A stretch of DNA of 64,000 nt from positions 744,001 to 808,000 of the forward strand of contig CAWCHQ010000003.1 of assembly GCA_963795415.1 (NCBI GenBank), in the 5' to 3' direction. How positions within the stretch are numbered: the stretch's first letter is position 1; each line of letters opens with the position of its first letter. The stretch is from CAVSUZ01 sp963795415 (GTDB lineage Bacteria; Pseudomonadota; Alphaproteobacteria; Acetobacterales; Acetobacteraceae). The notes below the pieces were generated by a model, which was not told the DNA's origin, did no database searches, and was given only the letters and a program-made list of their open reading frames with translations. The translations under genes and the position numbers were made by a program. Positions 43,718-53,377 of this stretch are shown here, piece by piece.

Positions 43718-45052
43718 ATGAACCGCGCCGCAATCGCGCCGATCACGGCAGAGAGTTTCGCAGCCGCGCCGACCACATCGGAGATCTTCAAGGTTGCGTT
43801 CGCCAGCATTGTCGGATCAGTGATCGAGCAGTACGACTTTCTCGTGACCGGTGTCATCGCCGCCACCGTCTGGGGCGGGATATTCTTCAAGTTGCCCGGG
43901 CTTGCCGCAGTTGCTGCAGCGATCGGCGTCTATGGTCTTGGCATCATCATCCGCCCTGTCGGCGCCTATATTTTTGGCAACATTGCGGACCGCAAGGGTC
44001 GACGGGATGCGATGGTCTATGCACTCGTCCTCATGGGGATCAGCACGCTGCTGATCGGTCTTACTCCCGAGTACGACACCATTGGTGTGATCGCGCCTGT
44101 GCTGCTGATCATCTTCCGCCTTGTCCAGGGCATCAGCTTTGGGGCCGAGTTCGGGACAGCTTCCACGTGGGTGGTTGAGCAGGCGGCACGCTCGCGCTTC
44201 CGCGCCTTCTGGGCCGCCTGGGTCGGATTCGCGATCCCGATCGGCTTGCTGCTTGGCTTCGGCTCGGTAATTTTTGTGCAGTCGTTGATGTCCCACGACG
44301 CCTTCATTGCCTGGGGCTGGCGGATTTTTTTCTTCGTCGGCTTCATTGTCGCGATCGTCGGTGTTCTGATCCGGACACAGACCCCGGATAGCTTTGTTTT
44401 CGAGGAGCACAAGGCAAAGACCGGCCTCGTCGAGTTTCCGGCCAGCCAGGTCTGGAAGGAGATGCCGCTCAGGATCCTGCGCACCTCGCTCGTCAACGCA
44501 ATGTTTGGTGGCGCTTTCTTCCTCTCCTTCGTGTTCGGAACCGGCTATATGAAGGCGATCGGCTTCACTCCGCAGGAGGCTGAAAAGATCGGCCTGATCG
44601 CCGCCGCCTTCATGCTGGTTTTCATGATCATCGGCTCTGTGCTGGCGGATCTCATCAATCGGCGCACGATCCTGCTCATCTCGGCGATTGTGTTTTTCCT
44701 CTTCGCAATTCCGTATTTCCATCTCATCAACACGAAGAGCTTTTTTCTCGCCACTATTGCCGAGGTGATCGGCTTCGGCTTCGTGTTCGGCTTCGGCTAT
44801 GGCGCGATCCCCACCTTCTACACGGAGAATTTTCCAACCCGCTACCGCGCTTCCGGCGCTTCTGCCGGTTACCAGATCTCCCAGGTCTATGGCGGCGGCC
44901 TGATTCCGATCCTGGCGGGGATATTGCTGCGCGCCTACGGCATCCAGCGGGCCTACATCTATATCGGTCTGCTGGTTATGGTCTACGCATTGCTCGCAAT
45001 CTATGCGATCCTGGCAACACCCGAGACCAGGGGCGCGAGCCTGGAGACCTGA
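43718..45052 (+). CDS. MHS-family MFS transporter (metabolite:H+ symporter)
   Basis: A 444-residue permease with about twelve membrane segments. The MHS hallmarks are clear: GSVIEQYDFLVTG near the N-terminus, the loop GNIADRKGRRDAM, the RLVQGISFGAEFGTASTWVVEQA helix and GYQISQVYGGGLIPILAGIL. Known MHS members carry citrate, alpha-ketoglutarate, proline/betaine or shikimate with protons. GGGAATTCGAA lies before the ATG. With an ATP-citrate-lyase-like pair 59 bases downstream, a di- or tricarboxylate is the likely substrate. Confidence 0.9.
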   Translation: MNRAAIAPITAESFAAAPTTSEIFKVAFASIVGSVIEQYDFLVTGVIAATVWGGIFFKLPGLAAVAAAIGVYGLGIIIRPVGAYIFGNIADRKGRRDAMVYALVLMGISTLLIGLTPEYDTIGVIAPVLLIIFRLVQGISFGAEFGTASTWVVEQAARSRFRAFWAAWVGFAIPIGLLLGFGSVIFVQSLMSHDAFIAWGWRIFFFVGFIVAIVGVLIRTQTPDSFVFEEHKAKTGLVEFPASQVWKEMPLRILRTSLVNAMFGGAFFLSFVFGTGYMKAIGFTPQEAEKIGLIAAAFMLVFMIIGSVLADLINRRTILLISAIVFFLFAIPYFHLINTKSFFLATIAEVIGFGFVFGFGYGAIPTFYTENFPTRYRASGASAGYQISQVYGGGLIPILAGILLRAYGIQRAYIYIGLLVMVYALLAIYAILATPETRGASLET

Positions 45053-45111
45053 ACGGCGCCCCCCCAGACAGCCTGCCGCCACGCCGACCAGCGACCCCTG
45101 AAAGGTCCGCC

Positions 45112-46392
45112 ATGCAACTCACCGGACTTCTCCATAGCGCAAGACTTCTCCGCCATGTCGAATTTCCGGTTACCGAAGTGCTCGGTCCGGCCGCCACCGA
45201 AGCGGAGATCCAGGATCTCATCCGCCGCCATGGCATGGTCTTTATCAAGCCAGTCTTTAAAGGCGGGGTCGGCAAGAAAGGGAAGGCGGGGCTGATCGGC
45301 AAGGCGACCGACCTTGCCACTGCGCTCCGGGAGAAAGAGCGGCTGTTCTTCGTCGAGCACCGCCATGGCAATGCTACCGCGAAGGCGAACGGCGTCACGT
45401 TCGAAGCCGGGGTTCCCGCCCGCCATGAAGTCTATTTTGCAATCAGCGATTCCACGCTTTACCGCGCGCCGACAATGACGCTGACCGACCACGGCGGGGT
45501 CGATATCGAGGAGCTGGATAAAAGCCAGGTTGCCAACGTGCCCTTCGATGCGCTGACCGGGCTCAAGGCTTTCGTGGTCGCCAATGCGTTGTCCGATATC
45601 GGCGCGCCGAAGGAGATCATCTCGCCCCTGGTTCAGCACCTGCCCAAGCTATGGGAACTGTTTCATCACTACGGCATGACCACGCTCGAACTGAACCCGA
45701 TCCGCATGGGCGCGGGTCGCGACGGGCGGTTGACCCCGATCGCGTGCGACTTCAAAGGGGGTTTCGATCGCGACGATCCGCGCTGGCAGCGGCTCGATCT
45801 TCCGGAAGACCTCTTCACCGCGGACACCTCGGACTTTGAGCTTGAAGTGAACCAGCTTCGCACGCACCAGGGCCAGTCCGATGTGTTCGTGATCAACGAT
45901 CACGGCACGATTCTCGCCCCTACGTTCGGCGGTGGTGCCAATTCCCTGGTGACCGAAGTGCTTGGCGATGCTGCGATCATTTCGTCCGATTTTGGCGGCA
46001 ATCCACCCTACGAAAAAATGAAGGCAGTGGCTCGCATCTGCTTCAAGCACTGGCTCGCCCAGGCAAATGTGCTGTTTATCATCGGCGGCAAATCCAACAA
46101 TACCGACATTTACGAGACGTTCCGTGCCATGGCCGACGCGCTGCGCGAGCATTGCAGCACGCATGGCACGACGCCGTTGTATGTTGTTGTTGGCCGCGGC
46201 GGCCCGAATCTGGTCCGCGGCATGGGTGCACTGGCCGAGGCCTGTGACAATCTTGGTCTGCCCTATCGGATATTCGGCTTCGACAGCGCGATCTCCGAGG
46301 TCGTCAACTACGCCAAGGCGGTCGATCAATGGATGCGGTCGGGCGGCCGCGCTGCCATCGCCGCCCGGCTTGGCCTCAAAGAGGCGGCCTGA
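45112..46392 (+). CDS. ATP-citrate-lyase-like small subunit (ATP-grasp)
   Basis: A 426-residue protein matching the ATP-grasp plus citrate-binding part of ATP-citrate lyase. The ATP-grasp core is VFIKPVFKGGVGKKGKAGLIG, then TTLELNPIRM (metal-binding Glu/Asn). The second half resembles the citrate-binding domain: APTFGGGANSLVTEVLGDAA, NVLFIIGGKSNNTDIYETF and VVVGRGGPNLVRGMGALAEACD. It should supply phosphoryl-citrate to the partner subunit. It lies between the MHS symporter and the large subunit gene (15 bases away). Substrate could be another citrate-like acid. Confidence 0.8.
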   Translation: MQLTGLLHSARLLRHVEFPVTEVLGPAATEAEIQDLIRRHGMVFIKPVFKGGVGKKGKAGLIGKATDLATALREKERLFFVEHRHGNATAKANGVTFEAGVPARHEVYFAISDSTLYRAPTMTLTDHGGVDIEELDKSQVANVPFDALTGLKAFVVANALSDIGAPKEIISPLVQHLPKLWELFHHYGMTTLELNPIRMGAGRDGRLTPIACDFKGGFDRDDPRWQRLDLPEDLFTADTSDFELEVNQLRTHQGQSDVFVINDHGTILAPTFGGGANSLVTEVLGDAAIISSDFGGNPPYEKMKAVARICFKHWLAQANVLFIIGGKSNNTDIYETFRAMADALREHCSTHGTTPLYVVVGRGGPNLVRGMGALAEACDNLGLPYRIFGFDSAISEVVNYAKAVDQWMRSGGRAAIAARLGLKEAA

Positions 46393-46407
46393 GACCCGGA
46401 GGAAGAC

Positions 46408-49122
46408 ATGTTGCAGAAGGGCATAGTCGGCTTTCCTTACTATCTCGGGACTGCCTCGCTCGCCGATATCGCAACGCGTGCCGATCGCGTCGCCGTGCTC
46501 AATATTCTCGGCAGTGAATCGCGCCAGGTTACGCCCGTCAGCCATGCCTTCTCCGGCGGCAACGTGGTGTTCGGCACCTCGCCCGGCCGCCGCGGTCAGG
46601 TGCTTGCCACGCAAGCCGGCGACATCCCGGTTTACAACAGCGTCCGCGAAGGCATCGATGCCGGGCACAGCTTCAATGCCGGGGTCGTCTATCTGCCACC
46701 CGCCGGGGTTCGCGACGGCGTCGCCGAGCTGGCCCGCGTCAATCCGGACCTGCAGAAGATTGTCATTATCACCGAGAAAATCTCGGTGCACGACGCGCGC
46801 GAGATCCGCGCCATCGGCCAGGCATTCGGCATCGACATTTTCGGCGCCAACACTCTCGGTGTGGCGGATTCATGGAACCGCGTGCGGATTGGCGGAGCGC
46901 TCGGCGGCGATGCACCCGATGAATCGCTGATCAAGGGTTCGATTGCCCTGTTTTCCAACTCCGGCAACTTTACCACCACGATCGCGCAATATCTCGCCAC
47001 CGGCGGCTGGGGCACCACGACACTCGTTTCGTCGGGCAAGGACGTTTACATCCATTATGCGGCGCCCGACTTCGCTTACGGCCTACGCAACGACCCACGG
47101 TCCAAGGCTGCCGTCCTCTACTGCGAGCCAGGCGGCTATTACGAACGCGATCTCGAGCTCGGCAAGCCGGCTGTCGCCTGTGTCGTTGGCCGCTGGAAGG
47201 CTCGCCTTACCCGCGCGGTCGGGCATGCCGGCGCGATGGCGGGCTCGGGCGATTCCGCCGAGGATAAAGAACGCTGGTTCATGGAATCGTTCGGCGTGGA
47301 CGACATCTTCACGCCCGAAACGCCGCATGCGTCCGCCCGCGGCGCCGTTGTCACGAACATTGCGCATATCCCCGCCGCCCTCACCGCGGTCATGCACCTC
47401 AATCATGCCCGGCCAGATTTCGCGCCGCGTGGCACGCTCGCGCTGAAGCCGTGGCTTACCAGCGATCAGGGGCTTTCCCTTCCCGCGGCGCTTGCTCTGC
47501 CTCCGGTGGCCGCGCCTTCTCCCTACGACGCACAGATCGCGGCACTGGGCCGGCAGATCGGGGCCATCATCCCGCGCCAGAACATGAAGGATGCCTCTGG
47601 TGCATCGGTCATGGACCCCGCAACGCAGGTCACGTCCGTGCACGGACATTCGGTCCTCGATCTCGCCCTGCTGCCGCTCGAGGCGAACTTTGCGCTGCCG
47701 CTGACGCACGAGATCAGCGGCGAGAGGGATCGTGCGATGCTCGACATCGCGGTTGCCGCCGAAATCAATCTGGTGGGCGACGCGGCGCTGGCGGCCGCCG
47801 ATGCCGCGCGACAGGCCGGCAATTCGCCCAATACCATCATGGCCGCCGCGGCCGCCATCATCGGCCCGAACCGCGTCGCGCGGACGCTTGCCTGCACGCG
47901 CGCGCTGATTGATCTTTTCGCGTTCTCCGGGCTGCGCGACGCGCATGACGACAATTTCCCTGTCGCTGATATCCCGGTTGACGACAAGACAAAGAGCCTG
48001 TTTCTCGCGACCGAAGCTGATGCTGGCGATCCGCGGCCCAGCGCCATGCTCGCTGCGGTTCAGGCGCGGGGCGGGCGCTCGGCTTTCCTTGCGTTCCTCG
48101 CCGGCCTCGACGGCGCTCCCTCACGCGATGCAATCCTGGCGGCGATCGCCACCACCATCGCCTGGGGGCCGCTGATGCGCAAACGCATTTCGCGCCTCAC
48201 CGCGGAAACTCTGCCTTGGTATCTTCGTCTCTACGGTGTGATGATCGGCGCGTCAATTCCTGGCGTCCATCACCAACACGGCAGTCTGCGTGGCGTCTCG
48301 CGAGAGGAGCAATTCGGCCGCTGGACGATGGCGGATTTTGTCTATCTGGCCCTGATCGGTCAGAAGCCGACCGAGGCCCAGGCGCGTCCTTTGCAGATAC
48401 TGATTGGTCTGCTGATCTCCAATGGGCCGGGTTCGATCACCTTGGCCGGTGCCAAGGGCGCCGTCTCGGCCGATGGTCCGCAGACGCCGGGCCGCGTGCA
48501 GATCAACAAGGCGATGTTGGGCTTCCTGTCGCATAGCGGCTACAGCCACGGCGGCAACGGTTTTGAGGGCATGGCCTTCCTGCTCGAGCGCTTCCGTGGC
48601 ATCGACCTGGCCGATCCGACCGATCCCGATCACGGCATCGACCTCAAGGCCATGGCCCGGGCGTTCGCCGAATCTTATCGCGAGCAGAAAACCCAATCGC
48701 GGGAGCGAGGAACGCTCGAGCTTCGCGCATTGCCCGGCGTGCATCACCCGGTCTTTCGCGGCAAGCCGGTCAATTACGATCCACGCGAACGCTTCATTGC
48801 CGAGTTCATGACCCGGCACGGCGATTACAACATCTTCCATGCCTTTTACCGTGAGCTCGTACAGGCGCTTTATGACGCCGGTGCCTCGCCCTATGTCTTC
48901 TGCGTCAATGTCGATGCCGTCATTGCTGCGCTGCTGCTGGCTCTGTTATGGAGGGACTATCGTGCCGGCCAGCTTACCGAGAAAGACCTGGAAACCGCAG
49001 CTTTCAACCTCTTCCTTTATGGGCGCATGATCGGTGCAGCGGCCGAGATCGATGATCATCTAAATCGCGGCCGCAACATGGACACCCGCACGCCCCAGGA
49101 ACAGTGCCGCTTCGTAGTCTAA
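46408..49122 (+). CDS. ATP-citrate-lyase-like large subunit (CoA ligase plus citryl-CoA lyase-like)
   Basis: A 904-residue protein. Residues about 1-330 form the CoA-binding and succinyl-CoA-synthetase-alpha-like part, with the phosphohistidine loop AVGHAGAMAG (His273). Residues about 580-904 resemble the citrate-synthase-like lyase part: ISNGPGSITLAGAKGAVSAD, NYDPRERFIAEFMTRHGDYN, CVNVDAVIAALLLALLW and FLYGRMIGAAAEIDDHLNRG. The middle (330-580) is not recognised. A strong GGAGGAAGAC site precedes the ATG. The GIGHR of citryl-CoA lyases is replaced by PGVHHPVF. Together with the small subunit it should cleave citrate or a relative with ATP and CoA. Confidence 0.78.
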   Translation: MLQKGIVGFPYYLGTASLADIATRADRVAVLNILGSESRQVTPVSHAFSGGNVVFGTSPGRRGQVLATQAGDIPVYNSVREGIDAGHSFNAGVVYLPPAGVRDGVAELARVNPDLQKIVIITEKISVHDAREIRAIGQAFGIDIFGANTLGVADSWNRVRIGGALGGDAPDESLIKGSIALFSNSGNFTTTIAQYLATGGWGTTTLVSSGKDVYIHYAAPDFAYGLRNDPRSKAAVLYCEPGGYYERDLELGKPAVACVVGRWKARLTRAVGHAGAMAGSGDSAEDKERWFMESFGVDDIFTPETPHASARGAVVTNIAHIPAALTAVMHLNHARPDFAPRGTLALKPWLTSDQGLSLPAALALPPVAAPSPYDAQIAALGRQIGAIIPRQNMKDASGASVMDPATQVTSVHGHSVLDLALLPLEANFALPLTHEISGERDRAMLDIAVAAEINLVGDAALAAADAARQAGNSPNTIMAAAAAIIGPNRVARTLACTRALIDLFAFSGLRDAHDDNFPVADIPVDDKTKSLFLATEADAGDPRPSAMLAAVQARGGRSAFLAFLAGLDGAPSRDAILAAIATTIAWGPLMRKRISRLTAETLPWYLRLYGVMIGASIPGVHHQHGSLRGVSREEQFGRWTMADFVYLALIGQKPTEAQARPLQILIGLLISNGPGSITLAGAKGAVSADGPQTPGRVQINKAMLGFLSHSGYSHGGNGFEGMAFLLERFRGIDLADPTDPDHGIDLKAMARAFAESYREQKTQSRERGTLELRALPGVHHPVFRGKPVNYDPRERFIAEFMTRHGDYNIFHAFYRELVQALYDAGASPYVFCVNVDAVIAALLLALLWRDYRAGQLTEKDLETAAFNLFLYGRMIGAAAEIDDHLNRGRNMDTRTPQEQCRFVV

Positions 49123-49224
49123 GCAGACGTTCGCGGCTTGTGCCACGCAAGTCTGCTTAGAAGTTATTGAAGGCGCATCATCTTATCGGCGGAACGCCGA
49201 AACGCTCCGCCGGATGATGCTTAG
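49119..49224. repeat. 106-bp double-hairpin element, copy 2
   Basis: Same length and structure as the copy at 15432; the first arm reads CTAAGCAGACGT...GCAAGTCTGCTTAG. The TAA stop of the lyase gene is formed by the first bases of the element, so it inserted exactly at, or replaced, the gene end, and can serve as its terminator. Confidence 0.88.
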
Positions 49225-49408
49225 CTCGCTATATAGTTCATTCCGCAACATAGACATTCGTTCGCCATCGGTACAAGTACCTATAGACGCGCCCGCAGCA
49301 TAATCCGTAGGACTCCCGGCAACTCGGCGCGTCCGTCACCGGGCTGGCGCCGAAAAATTTCCGGCGAACCGAGGTTCTACCGCCGACCGGAATGGGGGGG
49401 CGATCAAG

Positions 49409-50830
49409 GTGGACACGCATCTGCGGACATTGTCAGGCGATACTGTTGTATTGGGCGAAAACGAAATCGGTGCCCTGCGCGGCGCCGTTCGGGGAAGTGT
49501 GCTGCTGGCGGATGAACCGGGCTATGACACGGCGCGGGCCATCTGGAACGGCATGATCGACCGTCGTCCGGCTTTGGTCATACAGCCCCTGGGGGCTTCC
49601 GACGTGATGCAGGCAGTCAATTTCGCCCGCGACCACAAGGCCGTGCTGGCAATCCGGGGCGGCGGCCATAACATCGCGGGCAACGCGGTCTGCGATGGCG
49701 GCGTGATGCTTGATCTTTCACGCATGCGGGCAGTCCAGGTCGATCCCGCCGGGCGCATCGCGCGTGTCGAAAGCGGTGCGATTCTCTCCGACGTCGATAA
49801 GGAAACTCAGGCCTTCGGCCTCACGGTTCCGGTCGGGGTCAACTCCACGACCGGCATCGCCGGGCTCACGCTTGGCGGAGGGTGGGGCTGGACCAGCCGT
49901 AAATTCGGGCTGACCATCGACAACCTTCTCTCGGCCGACATTGTCACCGCCGACGGGGTTCTGCGCCATGCCGACGCCGAGCACCACCCCGACCTGTTCT
50001 GGGCGATCCGTGGCGGCAGCGGCAATTTTGGCGTGGTGACATCGTTTGAGTTCCAACTGAACAGCCTTGGCCAGCAGGTCATCGCCGGTCTGTTGCTGCA
50101 TCCGCTGGCGGAAGCGCCGGAGATCATGCGCGAGTACCGGCAACTGGTTGCTGCCGCGCCCGATGAGCTCAGTGTCTGGCTCGTGTTGCGGAAGGCGCCG
50201 CCTGCGCCGTTCGTGCCCGCCGACTGGCACGGCAAGGAAGTGCTGGTCATCGCGCTCTGCTATGCCGGCCCGTTGTCCGACGGCGAAGCCGCGGCTGCGC
50301 CGTTCCACGCGCTCGGCCAGCCGATCGCCGATCTCGTGGGCCCGCACGCGTTCGTCGGCTGGCAAGCGGCTTTCGATCCGCTATTGACGCCGGGCGCGCG
50401 AAATTACTGGAAGAGCCATGATTTCCGGGAGCTGAGCGCCGACGCCGCCGGCGTGATCCTGGATGCGGTCCACCGCCTGCCATCCGACGAGTGCGAAGTT
50501 TTCGTGGCCCATATCGGCGGCCAGATAAACCGCGTGGCCACTGACACGACCGCTTTTGCGCGCCGCGATGTCGAGTTTGTGGTGAACGTGCATTGCCGGT
50601 GGCGCGATCCGGTGGATGACAGCGCCTGCATCGAGTGGGGACGCGGACTTTTCCAGGCGCTCGCGCCGCACGCAATGGGCTCGGTTTATGTGAACTTCAT
50701 GCCGGCGGACGAAACCGGCCGCATCCGCGGCGCCTTCGGGGCGAACTACGCGCGCCTGGAGAAGGTGAAGCGCCGCTACGACCCGCAGAACCAGTTCCGT
50801 CTGAATCAGAACATTTCCGTGGAGGCTTGA
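49409..50830 (+). CDS. FAD-linked oxidase (BBE-like)
   Basis: A 473-residue FAD-binding oxidoreductase of the berberine-bridge/6-hydroxynicotine-oxidase group. The FAD-binding loop is LAIRGGGHNIAGNAVCDGGV, with the His that becomes covalently attached in related enzymes; GVNSTTGIAGLTLGGGWGWTSRKFG, FWAIRGGSGNFGVV and the C-terminal BBE end RIRGAFGANYARLEKVKRRYDPQNQFRLNQNI are conserved. It starts at GTG. The substrate is unknown. A LuxR-type regulator gene follows 32 bases downstream. Confidence 0.9.
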   Translation: MDTHLRTLSGDTVVLGENEIGALRGAVRGSVLLADEPGYDTARAIWNGMIDRRPALVIQPLGASDVMQAVNFARDHKAVLAIRGGGHNIAGNAVCDGGVMLDLSRMRAVQVDPAGRIARVESGAILSDVDKETQAFGLTVPVGVNSTTGIAGLTLGGGWGWTSRKFGLTIDNLLSADIVTADGVLRHADAEHHPDLFWAIRGGSGNFGVVTSFEFQLNSLGQQVIAGLLLHPLAEAPEIMREYRQLVAAAPDELSVWLVLRKAPPAPFVPADWHGKEVLVIALCYAGPLSDGEAAAAPFHALGQPIADLVGPHAFVGWQAAFDPLLTPGARNYWKSHDFRELSADAAGVILDAVHRLPSDECEVFVAHIGGQINRVATDTTAFARRDVEFVVNVHCRWRDPVDDSACIEWGRGLFQALAPHAMGSVYVNFMPADETGRIRGAFGANYARLEKVKRRYDPQNQFRLNQNISVEA

Positions 50831-50862
50831 CGGCGGGACGGACGGGCAGGTCACCTCCCGAC

Positions 50863-51543
50863 ATGAGACCAGAGGACCAGACGGTGCGATCAGCGCAGAC
50901 TGCGCCTTTGCCGGAAGCGATCCGCGCGTTGATCGTTTCGGATATTCGCTTCCTGTATGAGAGCCTCTCGCAGGCTCTCGCCGCGGAACCAGGAATTGAG
51001 GTCGCGGGGCATGTTTCGACGATCTCCGAAGCGCTCGAAGCGATCACCGCACAGGGCCCGAACTTCGTCCTGCTCGATGCGTCATTCCCGGCCGGCCCGG
51101 CGGCCGTGCGCCAGATACTGGCCGCATCGGGCAGTGTTCGGGTGGTGGTCCTCGCGGTCGCCGAAACCGAGGAGAACGTTCTTTTATGGGCGAGGGCGGG
51201 GGCCTGCGGCTTCATCCCCGGCACCGCCCGGCTGGCCGACCTGATCCGGCTGCTGGACGGTATCAAACGCGGCGAGCAGGCGTTATCCGCCCGGATAACG
51301 GGGAGTCTGCTGCGGCACATCGCATATGAAGCGCCACCGGAGCAAGCCGCGGGGGCGCCGAAGCTGACCTCGCGCGAGAAGCAGGTGCTGCGTCTGATCG
51401 GCGCGGGTCTCGGGAATAAGGAGATCGCTCGCGAGCTGGATATCAGCCTCGCGACGACGAAGTCCCACGTTCACAATCTTCTTGGGAAACTGAACGTCGC
51501 CCATCGGGGCCGGGCCGCCGCCTGGATGCGCGGCGGGGAGTAG
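50863..51543 (+). CDS. LuxR/NarL-type response regulator
   Basis: A 226-residue regulator. The receiver part (ALIVSDIRFLYESLSQALA, Asp72 in FVLLDASFPAG) lacks the usual second acidic residue and the closing Lys, so phosphorylation is doubtful. The C-terminal LuxR helix-turn-helix (LTSREKQVLRLIGAGLGNKE, IARELDISLATTKSHVHNLLGKL) is complete. The start at 50863 follows TCACCTCCCGAC. It lies just upstream of a receiver-like protein and the seven-gene exoenzyme operon, which it may control. Confidence 0.87.
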   Translation: MRPEDQTVRSAQTAPLPEAIRALIVSDIRFLYESLSQALAAEPGIEVAGHVSTISEALEAITAQGPNFVLLDASFPAGPAAVRQILAASGSVRVVVLAVAETEENVLLWARAGACGFIPGTARLADLIRLLDGIKRGEQALSARITGSLLRHIAYEAPPEQAAGAPKLTSREKQVLRLIGAGLGNKEIARELDISLATTKSHVHNLLGKLNVAHRGRAAAWMRGGE

Positions 51544-51609
51544 ATCTCGCGCGGCGAAAACGGTCTGCTTCTTTCGACGGATAGCCGCGCCCCACCCGGC
51601 CAACGCAGT

Positions 51610-51987
51610 ATGGCACCGGGATTTCACTTGCCGGCCATTCGCGCAGTCTTTGTGACCGTTTCCCCGTTGCTGGCTGACATCATCCAGCGGGCGCTGCGCG
51701 CGCGCGTTGAAGTCAGGACGGTTGCGCGCATTACCACCCGCTATCAGATCACCACGCGGCTGCGCCGCTGGAAACCAGATCTTGTGCTGATCCGGCTGCG
51801 CCGCGGCGAGGACGACAGCATCGCACGATCCATCGTCGAGGCGCTTCCACAGGCAACCGTGGTCGCGATCTCGGCCAGCATTCGCCACGCTTATGTTTAC
51901 GAAATGCGGCCGCACCGGACGGTGCTGGCGAATTTTTCCCGCGGCGATCTGCTCGAACATGTTTCGCGCCGCATCGGTCGGACCTGA
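51610..51987 (+). CDS. Receiver-like protein without phosphorylation site
   Basis: A 125-residue protein with receiver-like strand/helix order: AVFVTVSPLLADIIQRALRARV, WKPDLVLIRLRRGEDDS and QATVVAISASIRHAYVYEM. Where phosphorylated receivers have LLDxxMP it has LIRLRRG, with no Asp, and no Lys closes the fold. It may bind the LuxR-type regulator encoded 66 bases upstream. The family is not certain; start at an ATG with weak SD. Confidence 0.55.
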   Translation: MAPGFHLPAIRAVFVTVSPLLADIIQRALRARVEVRTVARITTRYQITTRLRRWKPDLVLIRLRRGEDDSIARSIVEALPQATVVAISASIRHAYVYEMRPHRTVLANFSRGDLLEHVSRRIGRT

Positions 51988-52189
51988 TCAGGTGCCCGCC
52001 GGCCCCGCCGCCGAGGGACTAAACCCATGCGGGAAGGGATGAGACACAAGGATTGAGTTCGGCCTCGGCCAAGGGATGGATGGCTACAGTTGCAGGCCGC
52101 CTGTTATGGTTTACCGCAAAATTTGCCGCGTCCGCCCGGAGCCTTGAAGACGAGCGGATACGGCGCTGATGATGGGATGATGTAGTATC

Positions 52190-53377
52190 ATGCCGAACGA
52201 CATTGGCACCGGTGGCTTCGCCACGAACTATCCCAATCTGCGCCAGGTGGTCGGCGGGCAATACGCGGTTCTGCCGGACCGGATGATACAGGCGCAGATG
52301 GAGGCGGCCTTCGGTCCCGAGGCGGCGGAGCAGTACGAGGAATATCTCGAAGGGATCTTCGACGATATCGGCAACGCTTTCCGCTCCGCCGCGAAGACTG
52401 TCGCCAAGGCGGCGCCCGCCATCGCGACGGTCGGCGGCGGTGCGCTGCAGGGCGCGTTGGCCGGCTCCCAGTTCGGGCTGCCCGGAATTATCGCGGGCGC
52501 GGCCACTGGCGGCGTCGGCGCGGGATTAAGCAAGTATGGCAGCGGCACCGCCCGCGACATCGGCGGTGCGCTGACCGGTGTGACGAATATCGCCAGCCAG
52601 TTCAGCCCGATGGGGCGCGTCGGCGCCAGTCTTGGGCCGGCCGTCAGTGGCCTGGCGGGCAGCGGACGCGCCGGCGCCGCCGGAGCCGCGGTGAACGCGC
52701 TCAGCGGATTGCTCGGGGCGGCGGGCGGCGGTGGCGGAACCGCCGGCACCGTGCTCAGCGCACTCAGCGGACTGCTGGGACAGGGCGGGAGCGCAGGTGG
52801 AGGCGGCGCCGGCGCGTCGGGTCTGCCGGTTGCCGCGCTGACCAGTTTGTTCGGCGGCAGCAGCGCGGCCAGCCAGCTCGGTAGCCTGGTGCAGCGGCCG
52901 GAGTTCCGCCTGGCGCTAGAGAAACTCAAACTGGGCGGCGGCGGGACGGTCCCGGTCGGCGCCGCCGGAACGCCGGTGCCGGCCGCCGCCATCGCCGGCC
53001 TGGCGCGCGAACTGGCGGACGAGGCAGCCGATGAGGCCGCCGCGGAGTATGCGGATGCCGAGAGCGATCTTGGCTACATGACAGACGCCTCCGGGCAGTT
53101 CGTCGGCGATCCGGCCGTAGCACTGGACCGCGCCGCGCAGGTCTGGAACCTGCTCAACAATGCACAGGCCGAGCGGCTGTTGAATGCGTTCGCGCAGCTT
53201 CCGCCGCCGCGAACGGCCCGTATACGCCCGCCTTATGCCGATCAGGAAAGTGTCGATCAGGAAAGTTCGGACGAAGCGTACTACGACGCGCTCGACATGG
53301 CGGAGGTCCTCGCCATGGATCCCGAGGATCAGGGCTTTTCCGAGGCCGACTACGAATGGCAGGGTAGTTTCGGATGA
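52190..53377 (+). CDS. Gly/Ala-rich hydrophobic protein of the exoenzyme operon
   Basis: A 395-residue protein of no recognised family. Residues 1-70 are acidic and helical (QMEAAFGPEAAEQYEEYLEG); 75-260 are dominated by Gly, Ala and Ser with hydrophobic patches (AAPAIATVGGGALQGALAGS, ALSGLLGAAGGGGGTAG), resembling membrane-inserting or surface-coat proteins; 260-395 are acidic and end in YEWQGSFG. No signal peptide. It is the first gene of the operon; its stop overlaps the next start (ATGA). AGTATC-type weak SD. Confidence 0.62.
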   Translation: MPNDIGTGGFATNYPNLRQVVGGQYAVLPDRMIQAQMEAAFGPEAAEQYEEYLEGIFDDIGNAFRSAAKTVAKAAPAIATVGGGALQGALAGSQFGLPGIIAGAATGGVGAGLSKYGSGTARDIGGALTGVTNIASQFSPMGRVGASLGPAVSGLAGSGRAGAAGAAVNALSGLLGAAGGGGGTAGTVLSALSGLLGQGGSAGGGGAGASGLPVAALTSLFGGSSAASQLGSLVQRPEFRLALEKLKLGGGGTVPVGAAGTPVPAAAIAGLARELADEAADEAAAEYADAESDLGYMTDASGQFVGDPAVALDRAAQVWNLLNNAQAERLLNAFAQLPPPRTARIRPPYADQESVDQESSDEAYYDALDMAEVLAMDPEDQGFSEADYEWQGSFG

